Assembly (NCBI GenBank): GCA_009377385.1
Contig: WHUD01000026.1
Coordinates: 1 to 39,818, forward strand
From: Actinophytocola sp.
GTDB lineage: Bacteria > Actinomycetota > Actinomycetes > Mycobacteriales > Pseudonocardiaceae
Direction: 5' to 3'
DNA length: 39,818 bases
This document shows, piece after piece, positions 1 through 9,216 of the stretch. A program made the translations under genes and the position numbers. The notes beneath the pieces are model-generated. The model was not told the DNA's origin. It saw nothing but the letters and a program-made list of their open reading frames with translations, and ran no database searches. Within the stretch, counting starts at the first letter, position 1. Each line of letters starts with the position of its first letter.

Positions 1-485
1 CTGCATGGTCCGAGGGCGGAGGTGCGCGTTGGCAGTTGGTGAACGGAAGCAGTGCCGTGGGCCTGCTGGCGAAGGCGACTGATCTCGTCGTGCATGCCGG
101 CGAGGCGGGACAGCGCGGGCAGCGGCCGGTGCGCGGCGGCGTCGGTACGCAGAATGTTGGCCAGCAGCACCGCGTCGGTGGCGTCCGACTTCGCCCCCGA
201 CACCTGGTGGCGGCTACGGTACCGCGACGCGGCCAGCGGGTTGATCGCATAGATCGTGCGGCCAGTCGCCCGCAGCGCGGCCACCCACAGCCCCCGGTCG
301 GTCTCGATCGCCACCGGAATCGGATTCTCCGGTGTGTCCCCGGCGTCGGCCAGCACCCGCAGCATCCGGGTGAACCCGGCCGCGTCGTTGCTGACCCGGG
401 TCCGCGCGACCACCCGCCCGTCCTCGTCGACGATGGCGACATCGTGGTGGGCTTGGGCCCAGTCGATCCCGCAGTACAGCTTCAC
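1..485 (-). CDS. IS110-family transposase, N-terminal part (runs off window start)
   Basis: The frame opens with a GTG at 485 preceded by an AAGGGAG ribosome site about 10 nt upstream and stays open for 161 codons to the window edge. The start VKLYCGIDWAQAHHDVAIVD and the later KSDATDA segment are typical of the RuvC-like DEDD domain of IS110-family transposases; D8, E61, D101 and D104 fit the catalytic tetrad. Members of this family recombine insertion sequences without conventional terminal repeats. From about residue 124 (after HRPLP) the sequence stops resembling the usual continuation of the family (ADSELAQ...), so the copy may be internally deleted or joined to foreign DNA before the Tnp_IS116/110/902 domain. 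Whether the rest of the element exists lies outside the window. I am sure of the family and unsure that the protein is functional. Confidence 0.85.
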   Translation of the reverse strand, partial: MKLYCGIDWAQAHHDVAIVDEDGRVVARTRVSNDAAGFTRMLRVLADAGDTPENPIPVAIETDRGLWVAALRATGRTIYAINPLAASRYRSRHQVSGAKSDATDAVLLANILRTDAAAHRPLPALSRLAGMHDEISRLRQQAHGTASVHQLPTRTSALGPC

Positions 486-700
486 CTGCACATCACTCCC
501 TTGCCGTTGTCACTGGTCACGAGCCTCGGTGGGGTCACGCAGCGCCCTAATCGTGGGACTCCATGGTCCGTCATCTCACTAGCCGTCCGTGACTCCAGCG
601 CACCGCAGGACCTCGTTCTATCGAAGAGCTCGAAGCTCGGGAGTACCCAATCGGAGGTCGACCCTGCGGCGGGCTCGAGCAACGGCATCCCACCACAGCA

Positions 701-783
701 CGTGGTCTGCCGTCAGGCGCGCCGTTCTCTCTTAAGACGTCGAACGCCGGGAGCGACCAGGCATCACCGGACGGCAGACCACG
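701..783. repeat. 14-bp perfect inverted repeat in a gene-poor stretch
   Basis: CGTGGTCTGCCGTC at 701-714 is matched exactly in inverse orientation by GACGGCAGACCACG at 770-783, with 55 bp between. It sits in the 486-837 stretch, where I find no credible gene; the long open frames there have no ribosome site, domain or family resemblance. The pair could be the ends of a small non-autonomous element or a hairpin left from an insertion next to the truncated IS110 copy. No target duplication is evident. Confidence 0.5.
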
Positions 784-837
784 CAAGGAACACACCGCGC
801 TCACCACGACCGCGGAACTTGCCCCTACAACACGATT

Positions 838-1060
838 AGGAGCGGTGCCGCCACGGGCGATCGGCGTGTCCGTGAGGTCCTGGATCTCGGCGTGCCGCAC
901 GTTCGCCAGGTAGCGTGCGACCACATCGGACGGACCCGACCCCGACGAATACCGGACGACCGGCTGCGCCGTGCGTTACCCGCACCCGCATGTCCCCGAG
1001 CATCGCTCGCGCGACGGCCACCTCGCCCTCAGCCGTGGTGTCCGCGGTGACGTTCCCGCC
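838..1060 (-). pseudogene. Frameshifted remnant of a conserved actinobacterial hypothetical protein
   Basis: Directly after the MoaD-like stop codon, one minus-strand frame reads RVRVTHGAAGRPVFVGVGS and, after a shift near 940, another frame continues SDVVARYLANVRHAEIQDLT. Joined, they resemble the segment 'RVR...GRP-FVGIG...ADVDRYLAGV-HDEV.DL' of a conserved actinobacterial membrane-associated hypothetical family, as I remember it. There is no start codon with a ribosome site, and the family's C-terminal membrane part is missing, so I read it as a decayed fragment. Function unknown. The resemblance is from recall of the family and was not tested by a search. Confidence 0.4.
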
Positions 1061-1063
1061 GGG

Positions 1064-1360
1064 TCAGCCTCCCGCCATCGCTCCGACGATGAGCAGCGGC
1101 TCCTCTCCCGCGATGACCTGTTTCGGCAACGGCGTGTCGGCCGGATCGTGCGAGAGGTCCTGCTCGCAGGCGAAGTAGCGCACGAACGCCCTGCGCTTGC
1201 CGGTGTTCTGGTCGCGGATCGTGCCGCGCAGCACCGGGTATCGGCCCTCGAGCGCTTCCAGCACCGATGACACCGATGCCTCGCCGTCGACGTCCAGCAC
1301 AACCTCGCCGTTCACGTGTGCCAGGTTGCGCAGATGCGTCGGGAGCTTGACGCGGATCAT
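1064..1360 (-). CDS. MoaD/ThiS-family ubiquitin-like protein
   Basis: This 98-residue protein has the length and layout of a beta-grasp sulfur carrier: [20 protein letters not shown] at the start, a [16 protein letters not shown] helix, and a C-terminus ending exactly in AGG. In MoaD, ThiS and related proteins the terminal Gly-Gly is adenylated and thiocarboxylated by an E1-like enzyme so that sulfur can be delivered. The start ATG overlaps the stop of the upstream BNR-repeat gene (ATGA at 1357-1360), so the two are translationally coupled; this pairing recurs in many bacterial genomes in my experience. No molybdopterin or thiamine genes are nearby, so its acceptor pathway is unknown. It may be a carrier for another sulfur-transfer or conjugation system rather than true MoaD. 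Confidence 0.82.
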   Translation of the reverse strand: MIRVKLPTHLRNLAHVNGEVVLDVDGEASVSSVLEALEGRYPVLRGTIRDQNTGKRRAFVRYFACEQDLSHDPADTPLPKQVIAGEEPLLIVGAMAGG

Positions 1361-2472
1361 GGCAGCGTCTGCACCTCAACGGACAGCACCGATGGCAGGT
1401 TGGACACGATTGGCGCCCACGTGTCCCCTGCGTCGGGCGATGCGTACACCTGGCCTCCTGTGGTGCCGAAGTACACGGCGCAATCATCGAGCGAGTCGAC
1501 CGCCATCGCGTCGCGCAGCACGTTGACGTAGCAGTCCTGCTGCGGCAGCCCGGTGGTCAGCGGCCCCCACTCGTTGCCACCGGCTCGGCTGCGGTACACG
1601 CGCAGCTTGCCCTCCGGCGGGTAGTGCAGCGAGTCGCTGGTGATTGGGACGACGTAGACCGTGTCAGGCTCATGGGCGTGCACCGCGATCGGGAACCCGA
1701 AGTCGGTTGGCAGGTCACCGCTGATCTCGTACCAGTTGTCGCCAGCATCGTCGCTGCGCATGACGTCCCAATGCTTCTGCATGAACAGCACGTCCGGCCG
1801 CGAGGGATGCATCGCGATGCGGTGCACGCAGTGCCCGACCTCGGCATCCGGGTCAGGGATACCGTCGGACTTCAGGCCCCGGTTGATCGCCTGCCACGTC
1901 TTCGCGCCGTCGTCGGTGCGGAACGCCCCTGCTGCGGAGATCGCGATGAACAGCCGGTCCTCGTCGGTCGGATGCTGGATGATCGTGTGCAGGCACAGCC
2001 CGCCAGCGCCCGGCTGCCACTGTGGCCCTGACCCGTGGGCGCGCAGGCCCGGCAGCTCCTGCCACGACTGGCCGCCGTCAACGGTGCGGAAGAAACCGGC
2101 GTCCTCGATGCCCGCGTAGACGGTGTCAGGGTCGGTCAGCGACGGCTCGAGGTGCCAGACGCGTGTGAACTCCCACGGCACCTCGGTGCCGTCGTAGAAC
2201 TGGTGCGTGCCGGGGACGCCCTCGTAGTCGAAGTCCTTGCCCACCGGCTCCCAGGTCGTGCCACCGTCGTCCGAACGCTGGATGAGCTGCCCGAACCACG
2301 CCGTCGACTGCGATGCGTAGAGGCGGTCGGGATCCGCTGGGGACCCCGCGACGTGGTAGATCTCCCAGCCCCCGAAATGCGGTCCGCTGACCGACCAATT
2401 CTCGCGCGTGCCGTCCGACGTCAGCACAAACGCCCCCTTGCGTGTGCCGACGAGAACTCGTACCCGACTCAT
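1357..2472 (-). CDS. BNR/Asp-box beta-propeller protein (sialidase-like fold)
   Basis: The 371-residue product is built of repeated Asp-box motifs of the S-x-D-x-G-x-x-W type: [44 protein letters not shown] and [11 protein letters not shown], as in WD40/YVTN/BNR-like or VPS10-like propellers. I chose the ATG at 2472 because it has GGAG about 11 nt upstream and starts the conserved [17 protein letters not shown]; longer upstream extensions lack a ribosome site. No signal peptide or membrane segment is seen, so it should be cytosolic. It lacks the obvious Arg triad and nucleophile layout of true sialidases, so an enzyme activity should not be assumed. It is coupled to the MoaD-like gene by an ATGA overlap, which suggests a shared function. 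The 164-bp space upstream (2473-2636) contains no gene that I can see. Confidence 0.8.
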   Translation of the reverse strand: MSRVRVLVGTRKGAFVLTSDGTRENWSVSGPHFGGWEIYHVAGSPADPDRLYASQSTAWFGQLIQRSDDGGTTWEPVGKDFDYEGVPGTHQFYDGTEVPWEFTRVWHLEPSLTDPDTVYAGIEDAGFFRTVDGGQSWQELPGLRAHGSGPQWQPGAGGLCLHTIIQHPTDEDRLFIAISAAGAFRTDDGAKTWQAINRGLKSDGIPDPDAEVGHCVHRIAMHPSRPDVLFMQKHWDVMRSDDAGDNWYEISGDLPTDFGFPIAVHAHEPDTVYVVPITSDSLHYPPEGKLRVYRSRAGGNEWGPLTTGLPQQDCYVNVLRDAMAVDSLDDCAVYFGTTGGQVYASPDAGDTWAPIVSNLPSVLSVEVQTLP

Positions 2473-2636
2473 GCCTGCTCCATTCTGCTGACCCTCCGCT
2501 GCTGACCGCGGCCGGGCGGAACTTATCGCTGTACCGCGCAGTCTGGCAGCGGGGACCGACAATTCCGCGGTTTCAGGATTGTCCGGTATTCGAACGGGGT
2601 AAGGGCGGCGTTACGGGGTGGCCCTGCGTGGCCGCT

Positions 2637-4283
2637 TCAGTCGCGCGCGACCCGGCCGCCGTGGGTGGCGAGCGGCACGGTCAGCGGTTCACCTGCCTGG
2701 GCGTCGGACTCGAACGTGACGGTGTAGTCGCGGTCAGCGATGTCGAGGACGGCGACCTGGTTGCGGAAGTCCGGGCCGGCCAGCTTGCGCCACCACAGCG
2801 GCCGAGGGTCGACGCCGCGTCGGCGTGCCCACCAGCTCACCAGTCGCGTCACACCGGACGACCACGTGACGCGGAACGCGAGTTCGGCGATCCTCGGGAT
2901 GGTGTTGTGTACCGGTGAGCAGGTCACCTGCCACACCCGCGGCCACTCGCGCTCATCGAAGTGCGCCTCCGCGATGTAGCTGTGGTGGACGTCGCCGGAG
3001 AGCACGCTGACCGAGGCGGGCGGTCGCGTGGTGCGTTCGCCGCTGCCGATGGCGTGCAGCAGACTGGTCAGGCGGTCGAACGAGGTGCGAAACGCCGACC
3101 AGTGCTCAAGGTCGATCGCCTGCCGGACGCGTTCGGCCAGCCAGCCGCGGACGCCGCCCCTGTCGCACGCCTGCTCGTTGAGTGACTCCAGTTCGTGCGC
3201 CGCGTGCGGCAGCAGCCACGGCAGCGACGACCCGATCAGCAGGTGCTCGTAGTCGCCGCTGGTCGCCTCCTCGATCCAGTCGAACTCCGCGTCAGACACC
3301 ATGAGTCGCTGCTTCTCCAGGATGCGGCCGCACCGGGTGTCGATGACGACCAACCGCACCGATCCGATGTCGCGGCGGTAGCTCCACCGGGTGTACTTGA
3401 CGCCGTCGACCTCGGTGTCGGCCTTGTCGGCGAAGTCGGCGAGGACGTCGTAAGCGTCACCGGTCTCGCCCACATGGCGGACCTCGGACAGCAGCGTGCT
3501 CTCGGCCAGCTCGGCGGGCGTGAGGTTGCCGAGGTGCTGGTAGAGCCAGTACGCCATCAGACAGCCGCGAATCCGCTCCGGCCACCACGCCTGCCGCGCC
3601 ATCGCGTGCCGCCACGCCGCTGACGTGTTCCAGTCATCGATGACGTCGTGGTCGTCGACGATCATCGACGTCGACACCGTGGACATCAGCCAGCGGATCT
3701 CGGGATCGGACCACGTCTCCCAGTAGAGCCGGGTGCACTCCTCGAAGTCCGCGACGCCGATCCCCGGTGGTTTCTTGGTGTCGCGGCGCTGCCGCAGCCA
3801 ATTCCGGATGTAAGGGGAGGTCTTGTCGGCGTAGACCTGGTCGCCGAGTAGCAGCAGGACGTCCGGCCACTGCGAGTCCTGCTGCTCGGCCATGCGCTCG
3901 GTGTAGGCGTTGAGTGCGTCATCGCCCACGTTGCGCCGCTGTCTTGGGGTCAGCGGTGCGGCGAACCGGCACGATCCGAACACCAGCCGCAGCCGCGAGC
4001 CCTGGTCAGCGGCGTGGGTGCGGATCCGGCTCGCGGGGAACGGCGAGTCAGGCAGCGGCCACACGGTGTATCCGTCGAGGCTCACCGTGTACGGCCGCGA
4101 CACGCCCGGTGCGAGTCCGGTGACGACGACGAGTCCGTAGTGATGCCCGCCGACATGGAACGTCCGCGACATCGCGCCGAGGATCTCCACAGCGCACGGC
4201 CGGTCCGTCTCGACCCATACCGTCGCCGAGGTCTCGTCGACGTGCCGCAGCACCGGCCCCAGGATCAGTCGTGGTTCGGTCAT
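2637..4283 (-). CDS. PhoD-like alkaline phosphatase / metallophosphatase
   Basis: 548 residues. After an N-terminal fibronectin-like domain (about 1-95) comes a metallophosphatase domain with FGSCRF (102-107), GDQVYAD (147-153), DDHDVIDDWN (210-219) and, in the C-terminal third, SGDVHHSY, all characteristic of the PhoD-type phosphatase family that uses Fe/Ca or similar metals. Classical PhoD is a Tat-exported phosphodiesterase/phosphomonoesterase; this one has no signal peptide, so it belongs to the cytosolic actinobacterial branch and its substrate is uncertain. The start ATG at 4283 is the first residue of the well-conserved MTEPRLILGPVLRHVDE. It is separated from kynU by about 100 bp and may have its own promoter. 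Confidence 0.88.
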   Translation of the reverse strand: MTEPRLILGPVLRHVDETSATVWVETDRPCAVEILGAMSRTFHVGGHHYGLVVVTGLAPGVSRPYTVSLDGYTVWPLPDSPFPASRIRTHAADQGSRLRLVFGSCRFAAPLTPRQRRNVGDDALNAYTERMAEQQDSQWPDVLLLLGDQVYADKTSPYIRNWLRQRRDTKKPPGIGVADFEECTRLYWETWSDPEIRWLMSTVSTSMIVDDHDVIDDWNTSAAWRHAMARQAWWPERIRGCLMAYWLYQHLGNLTPAELAESTLLSEVRHVGETGDAYDVLADFADKADTEVDGVKYTRWSYRRDIGSVRLVVIDTRCGRILEKQRLMVSDAEFDWIEEATSGDYEHLLIGSSLPWLLPHAAHELESLNEQACDRGGVRGWLAERVRQAIDLEHWSAFRTSFDRLTSLLHAIGSGERTTRPPASVSVLSGDVHHSYIAEAHFDEREWPRVWQVTCSPVHNTIPRIAELAFRVTWSSGVTRLVSWWARRRGVDPRPLWWRKLAGPDFRNQVAVLDIADRDYTVTFESDAQAGEPLTVPLATHGGRVARD

Positions 4284-4381
4284 CAGTCGTCCGCTGTCGG
4301 TGGTTCGGCGTCGTCGCTGGCGCGAATCCGTCGGTCTTTGGCCAGCCTGCTCGCTCGGCTACCGTAGTCGCAAGTCAACCG

Positions 4382-5620
4382 TCACGTTACCGAGGCCCGC
4401 GCACCGAAGCGCTCCTCCTGCCAGATTCCGGACTCGAGCACGTCGCGCAACTGCGCCACGGCGTCCCAGACGTCGACGTAGCGCAGGTACAGCGGGGTGA
4501 AGCCGAACCGCAGCACGTCCGGCGTGCGGAAGTCGCCGATCACGCCGCGTTCGATCAGCGCCTGGACGATGCGGTAGCCGTCCGGATGCCGCAGCGAGAC
4601 CTGGCTGCCGCGCTCCTCGGGGTAACGCGGCGACGCGATCTCGACCCCGTGGCCCACGCACTCCTGCTCGACCAGGGTCAGGAACAGGCTGGTCATCGCG
4701 ACGCTCTTGGCTCGGACCCAGTTCAGGTCCACCCGGCTCCAGATGTCCAGGCTGGACTCCAGCGGCGCGTAGGACAGCACCGGCGGGGTGCCGACGAGGA
4801 ACCGCGAGATCCCTGGTGCCGGTCGGTACTCCTGGCTGAAGGCGAACGGATCGGCGTGGCCGTGCCAGCCGGAAAGCGGATGCCTGGCGTCGTCCTGGTG
4901 GCGTTGCGCGGCGAAGGCGAACGCGGGCGCGCCGGGCCCGCCGTTGAGGTACTTGTACGTGCAGCCGACCGCGAAGTCGACGCCGCAGTCGCCGAGCCGC
5001 ACCGGCAGCGCGCCGACACTGTGACAGACGTCCCAGATCATCAACGCACCGGCGCGATGCACCTGGTCGGTGAGCCGCGCCATGTCACGCAGCCGTCCGG
5101 TGCGGTAGTCGACGTGGCCGAGCACGACCACCGCCACGTCGTCGTCCAGCACCTCAGCGAGGTCCTGGCCGTCGTAGAGCAGTTTTCGCCGGTAACCCGT
5201 GCTGGTGGCGCCCTCGACGATGTAGAGGTCGGTGGGGAAGCCGCCCGCTTCCGCCACCACGATCGAGCGCCCCGGCCGCAGCCGCAACGCCGCGCTGAGC
5301 ACCTTGAACAGGTTGATCGACGTCGAATCGCACACCACTACCTCGTCCGGCCGCGCGCCGACAAGCGGGGCGATCCGTGCGCCGAGAGTGCGCGGCTTGT
5401 CGTACCAGCCCGCGTCGTTCCAGCTACGGATCAGGCCTTCGCCCCATTCGACGTCGACCATCTCGCGAACGCGTGCGCGTGCCGCGCACGGGAGCGGGCC
5501 GAGCGAGTTGCCGTCGAGGTAGACGATGTCGTCCGGCAGCGTGAACTCCTCGCGGATCGCCGCGAGCGGATCGTGCTTGTCCAGCTCAGCGCAGTCCAAG
5601 CGGGTGGTGGGTGTGGCCAT
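4382..5620 (-). CDS. kynU: Kynureninase
   Basis: 413 residues, the usual length. It is a PLP-dependent fold-type I enzyme that hydrolyses L-kynurenine to anthranilate and alanine in tryptophan catabolism. Diagnostic segments are YLDGNSLGPLP (34-44), the WDVCHS motif with the PLP-contacting Asp197, and FAVGCTYKYLNGGPGAP, where Lys223 should form the Schiff base. The start at 5620 is placed after a GGGAGA ribosome site; an in-frame upstream extension has none. No tryptophan 2,3-dioxygenase or kynurenine formamidase gene is next to it in this window, so it either works with genes elsewhere or supplies anthranilate. It is divergent from the MBL-fold gene with 92 bp between. Confidence 0.93.
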   Translation of the reverse strand: MATPTTRLDCAELDKHDPLAAIREEFTLPDDIVYLDGNSLGPLPCAARARVREMVDVEWGEGLIRSWNDAGWYDKPRTLGARIAPLVGARPDEVVVCDSTSINLFKVLSAALRLRPGRSIVVAEAGGFPTDLYIVEGATSTGYRRKLLYDGQDLAEVLDDDVAVVVLGHVDYRTGRLRDMARLTDQVHRAGALMIWDVCHSVGALPVRLGDCGVDFAVGCTYKYLNGGPGAPAFAFAAQRHQDDARHPLSGWHGHADPFAFSQEYRPAPGISRFLVGTPPVLSYAPLESSLDIWSRVDLNWVRAKSVAMTSLFLTLVEQECVGHGVEIASPRYPEERGSQVSLRHPDGYRIVQALIERGVIGDFRTPDVLRFGFTPLYLRYVDVWDAVAQLRDVLESGIWQEERFGARASVT

Positions 5621-5712
5621 GGAATCTCCCTTTTCGCTCCCGCACATCTGCCGTCGTATGCAACCCCCGGCCCTCACCGCTGATGCGTAGGGAACGGATA
5701 GGCTCCCGCTCT

Positions 5713-6423
5713 ATGTCCGACCGACTCTATTTCCGCCAGCTGCTGTCCGGCCGTGACTTCGCTGTGGGTGATCCCGTCGCCACCCAGATGCTCAACTTCG
5801 CGTATCTGATCGGCGACCGTGAGACACGGGAAGCCGTCATCGTCGATCCCGCCTACGCCGTCGGCGACCTGCTCGACGTGCTCGCCGCGGACGACATGAG
5901 GCTGGTCGGCGTGCTCGGCACTCACCACCACCCCGATCACGTCGGCGGCAGCATGATGGGCTTCGAACTGCCAGGACTGGCAGAGCTGCTTGCCCGCGAG
6001 CAGGTCCCGGTGCACGTCAACCGCGATGAGCTCGACTGGGTGCAGCGCGTCACCGGCGTCTCCGCCACCGACCTCACCGGGCACGACCACGACGACGCGA
6101 TCGATGTCGGCGCCATCACCATTCGCACCCTGCACACGCCGGGTCACACGCCGGGCAGCCAGTGCTTCCTTGTCGGGAACCGGCTCGTCGCGGGCGACAC
6201 GCTGTTCCTCGACGGGTGCGGTCGCACCGACTTCCCCGGTGGCGATGCCGAGGCGATGTATCACAGCCTGCACCAGCTCGCCGGACTGCCGAACGACCCC
6301 GTCGTGTACCCGGGCCACCAGTACTCGAAGGACCCGTCCGCGCCGCTGTCCAGTGTCCGGGAAAACAACGTCGTGTTCCGTCCCCGGTCGCTGCAGGAGT
6401 GGCAGCAGATGTTCGGCGCCTGA
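5713..6423 (+). CDS. MBL-fold hydrolase, glyoxalase II / ETHE1-like
   Basis: 236 residues of a single metallo-beta-lactamase domain. The zinc or iron ligand motif is THHHPDHVGG, with the later HTPGHTPGS, AGDTLFLDGCGRTDF and YPGHQYS segments supplying the remaining ligands. GCGRTDF followed by a histidine-containing hydrolase tail (HQYS..PLSSVRENN) is shared by glyoxalase-II-like and persulfide-dioxygenase (ETHE1) proteins, so the activity is either thioester hydrolysis or oxidation of persulfides to sulfite; the sequence alone does not decide. The ATG at 5713 was chosen because homologous sequence begins at MSDRLYFRQLLSGRDFAVGD; a longer in-frame extension from 5611 would overlap kynU. No partner gene is adjacent. 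Confidence 0.82.
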   Translation: MSDRLYFRQLLSGRDFAVGDPVATQMLNFAYLIGDRETREAVIVDPAYAVGDLLDVLAADDMRLVGVLGTHHHPDHVGGSMMGFELPGLAELLAREQVPVHVNRDELDWVQRVTGVSATDLTGHDHDDAIDVGAITIRTLHTPGHTPGSQCFLVGNRLVAGDTLFLDGCGRTDFPGGDAEAMYHSLHQLAGLPNDPVVYPGHQYSKDPSAPLSSVRENNVVFRPRSLQEWQQMFGA

Positions 6424-6460
6424 TTCGCCTCATGATCTACGGCGTAGCGGCAGCTGCCCG

Positions 6461-9190
6461 TCATCGACCGCTGGTGAACCCCACGACCTGCTGGAAGGTC
6501 GGCCGGTTCTGGTAGTCGATGTCACGCACACCCACGACACCCGCCGCCGTCGAGCGGATGCTGTCGATCGTCTTGTCGTAGGTGAGCTGATCGACCGGGA
6601 CGCCGTCCTGCTCCTGCCGCACGCGCTCGATCGCGGCGGCGAACGACTCCCGCAGCGCCGTGCGACACCGCTCGGCAGAGCCGTCGCCGCAGTACGAGCG
6701 GTGCCACGATGGCACCGGGGCACCGAACGCCTGCCGCAGGTCCGCGCTGACGTAGCTGTACCACGGGCTGGTCCACGTCGAGCCCTGCCCGTGGCGCGGG
6801 TGGTTGTCCAGCGGCTCCGGCAGCTCATCCACCAGGTCGCCGAGCCCGCCGCGCAGCACATCCCTGGCGACACCGGACTGCCACCACTCGTCGAACAGCG
6901 CGATCGCGGCCTGATGGGAGTACGCGCCGTCGCGGTCGCGGTCCACCCGGTGCGCGCCGTCGGCGAGCCACGCCCGGAGCAGGTCGGCAGCCTCGGCGGT
7001 GGCAGGGTCGGCGCCGATCGCCTTCAACAGGTGCGGCAGCGTGTATAAAGCCCGGACGTCGACTGTCGCGGCGTCCTGTACCGCGGCGGTCAGCGACTCC
7101 AGCGTGACGTCCTTGCGCCGTACCATCGGCTCGATCCGGTCGGACAGCGCCAGGCTGCGGTGCACGCTGCCGTAACCCCACTGGTCATCGGCCGCCGCCC
7201 GGCCACGTGCCTGCTTGTTGTTCCAGTTGATCAGGTAGCCGGACGGCGGGTTGATCGCCCGCGCGTGCTCATCGAACGACTGGAAGCCCTGCCAGTCGTA
7301 CCGGCTGTCGCCCCAGCGCGGCAGGTCGAACTCCACGCCATCGGCCCGCTTCGGCAACAGCCCGGAGCCGTAGTGTGCGATGTCGGAGTCGTCGGCGTAG
7401 AACCAGTTGAAGGTGTAGTCGATGCCGTGCATGGCGCGCTGGAACGACTCGGCGTCGGTGACGTAGCCCGGATCGTTGGCGCGCATGAAGCCGAGCGCGG
7501 AGTCGACCTCGTGGTTGTAGGTGCTGCGCTGCGAGACGATCGCGACCGGCTCACCGTCCACAGTGGTGCGTTTCTGCACGATGCCGTTGTGGGTGCGCAG
7601 CACAAGGAACTTGAGCTGCTGCGGCGGTTCCGGTGCCGTGGCGTTGGGGAGCACGGTCTCGGTGTGGGTGCGCTTGTCCATCGGCACGCACCGGCCGTCC
7701 CGCAGGTACGCCTCCGACTCGACCGTCGGCTCCGAGCCATCCATCTTGCACAGCCGCTCCACGACGGTGTCGACGTTGTCCAGGTTGGAGCTGGTCGCCG
7801 ACCAGGCGTAGTCCACCCCGCGTCCGATCTGGACGAACAGGTGCGTGCCGGCGAACGCCACCCCGCGCGCCTTGATGCCGGGACCGTCGAGCACCTGCTC
7901 TGTCCACAACTGCGGCGCGAAGTAGCCGGTCTGCGGGCCGAACACGGCGGCGGGGTGGCCGGACCGGGTGCGGTCGCCGGATACCAGGGCGGCGTTGCTC
8001 ATCGCCTTGCCTGCCTGGTTCAGGTCGAGCGTGCCCCACGGCGTGTCGAGCTGACCGGGGGCAGCGTTGTCCAGCGCGGCGGGCTGCCCACCGACGATCG
8101 CACCGGAACCGGGCGCGGTCGCGGTCGGGTTCAGGTCGGGCAGCGCGACTCCCGGCAGCGACGGCTCCAGCTCGGGGCTGCCACCGTCGGGGAACTTCTG
8201 CTCGACGGTGACCGGGCTTTCCGGGTTCTCCTTGTTGCGCAGGTCGTCGTAGACCTTGCGCGCCTCGGCCTCGCCGAACTTTTCACGCAGCTTCTGGAAC
8301 CACTGCGCGTTGCCGAACTCGGCCCCGCCGCCCTTGCCGAAGATGCCACCGACAAGCGATGCGACGTAGACGACGTCCGCGCGGGTCCACTCCCTCGGTT
8401 TCTTCTGCAACGCGGCGTACTCGACGGGGCACTCCGGGCCAACCGGCAGCAGGCCGGGGCACATCTCCCGCTGCGCGGCGTTGATGCCCGCGATGAAGGC
8501 GTCCGCGATGTCCAGCAGCCGCCGCCCTTCCTCGCCGTAGCGGCCGACTGCGGCGGCCATCTGGTCGCGCGCTTCCGCAGGGGTGTACGGCGCGAGCCGG
8601 AGTTGCTGCTGGTCCATGGCGATGTTGCTCTCTGTCGCGCCGAGGAACTCGGCCGACCGCGCCGCGCCAGCGTGCCTGAGGACGTCCATCAGGAACATCC
8701 GGTCAAGCGTGCCCGCGTAACCAGCACCCCATGCGACGTCCTGGTCGGTCTTGCCCTTGATGTGGGGGACGCCGTGCTCGCCCCATGTGATGCTCAGATC
8801 GTGCCGCTCGGGGAACGTCTGCTGCGGCCGGGACCACTCGCCTTCCTGCGGTGTGGTGAAGGTTTCCGGCTTGTAGAACTCGGTGAGGTCGGCGTTCCTG
8901 ATCTGCTCGGGCGTCAGCGTGTTCAGCGCGTCATACGCTTCAAGCTGGTTGCCGAAGTTGCGCGGTGTCGTCGCATCCGCCTGGCGGCCCTGCGGGTCGT
9001 TCGCGACGACCTCGGCCAGCTTCGCCGGGGTCGTCGTGCCCGCCTGCCCCGGCGGCATGATGTTCAGCACCGTGCCGTAGTCGTCGGCGGGATCGGCCCC
9101 TGGCGATGCCTGAGCAACGACGCCAGTGACCGACCCACTGACGGTGATGAGCGAGGCCGCAAGAACGGCCACCAGTCGAGACGTGCGCAC
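6461..9190 (-). CDS. Secreted penicillin-acylase-family (Ntn) hydrolase
   Basis: About 909 residues with an N-terminal signal peptide (hydrophobic LVAVLAASLITVSGSVTGVV ending AQA). The alpha-subunit region ends near residue 397 and the segment GKAMSNAALVSGDRTRSGHP provides the Ser (about 398) that would become the N-terminal nucleophile of the beta subunit after self-cleavage. Proteins of this family cleave amide bonds of penicillins, acyl-homoserine lactones or other N-acyl compounds outside the cell; the substrate here cannot be read from sequence. I prefer the GTG at 9190 over the ATG 24 bp upstream because a perfect AAGGAGG lies between them and would be inside the longer version. It follows the FadR-like gene on the same strand by 66 bp, with its own possible promoter. 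Confidence 0.88.
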   Translation of the reverse strand: MRTSRLVAVLAASLITVSGSVTGVVAQASPGADPADDYGTVLNIMPPGQAGTTTPAKLAEVVANDPQGRQADATTPRNFGNQLEAYDALNTLTPEQIRNADLTEFYKPETFTTPQEGEWSRPQQTFPERHDLSITWGEHGVPHIKGKTDQDVAWGAGYAGTLDRMFLMDVLRHAGAARSAEFLGATESNIAMDQQQLRLAPYTPAEARDQMAAAVGRYGEEGRRLLDIADAFIAGINAAQREMCPGLLPVGPECPVEYAALQKKPREWTRADVVYVASLVGGIFGKGGGAEFGNAQWFQKLREKFGEAEARKVYDDLRNKENPESPVTVEQKFPDGGSPELEPSLPGVALPDLNPTATAPGSGAIVGGQPAALDNAAPGQLDTPWGTLDLNQAGKAMSNAALVSGDRTRSGHPAAVFGPQTGYFAPQLWTEQVLDGPGIKARGVAFAGTHLFVQIGRGVDYAWSATSSNLDNVDTVVERLCKMDGSEPTVESEAYLRDGRCVPMDKRTHTETVLPNATAPEPPQQLKFLVLRTHNGIVQKRTTVDGEPVAIVSQRSTYNHEVDSALGFMRANDPGYVTDAESFQRAMHGIDYTFNWFYADDSDIAHYGSGLLPKRADGVEFDLPRWGDSRYDWQGFQSFDEHARAINPPSGYLINWNNKQARGRAAADDQWGYGSVHRSLALSDRIEPMVRRKDVTLESLTAAVQDAATVDVRALYTLPHLLKAIGADPATAEAADLLRAWLADGAHRVDRDRDGAYSHQAAIALFDEWWQSGVARDVLRGGLGDLVDELPEPLDNHPRHGQGSTWTSPWYSYVSADLRQAFGAPVPSWHRSYCGDGSAERCRTALRESFAAAIERVRQEQDGVPVDQLTYDKTIDSIRSTAAGVVGVRDIDYQNRPTFQQVVGFTSGR

Positions 9191-9216
9191 GACACCTCCT
9201 TGAGTGATTTTCATGT

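Noticed and set aside
1357..2472. True sialidase
   Set aside because: Asp-box repeats alone define the propeller; the sialidase Arg triad and nucleophile could not be recognised.
9190..9214. ATG start at 9214 for the acylase gene
   Set aside because: The best ribosome site (AAGGAGG) lies downstream of that ATG and serves the GTG at 9190.
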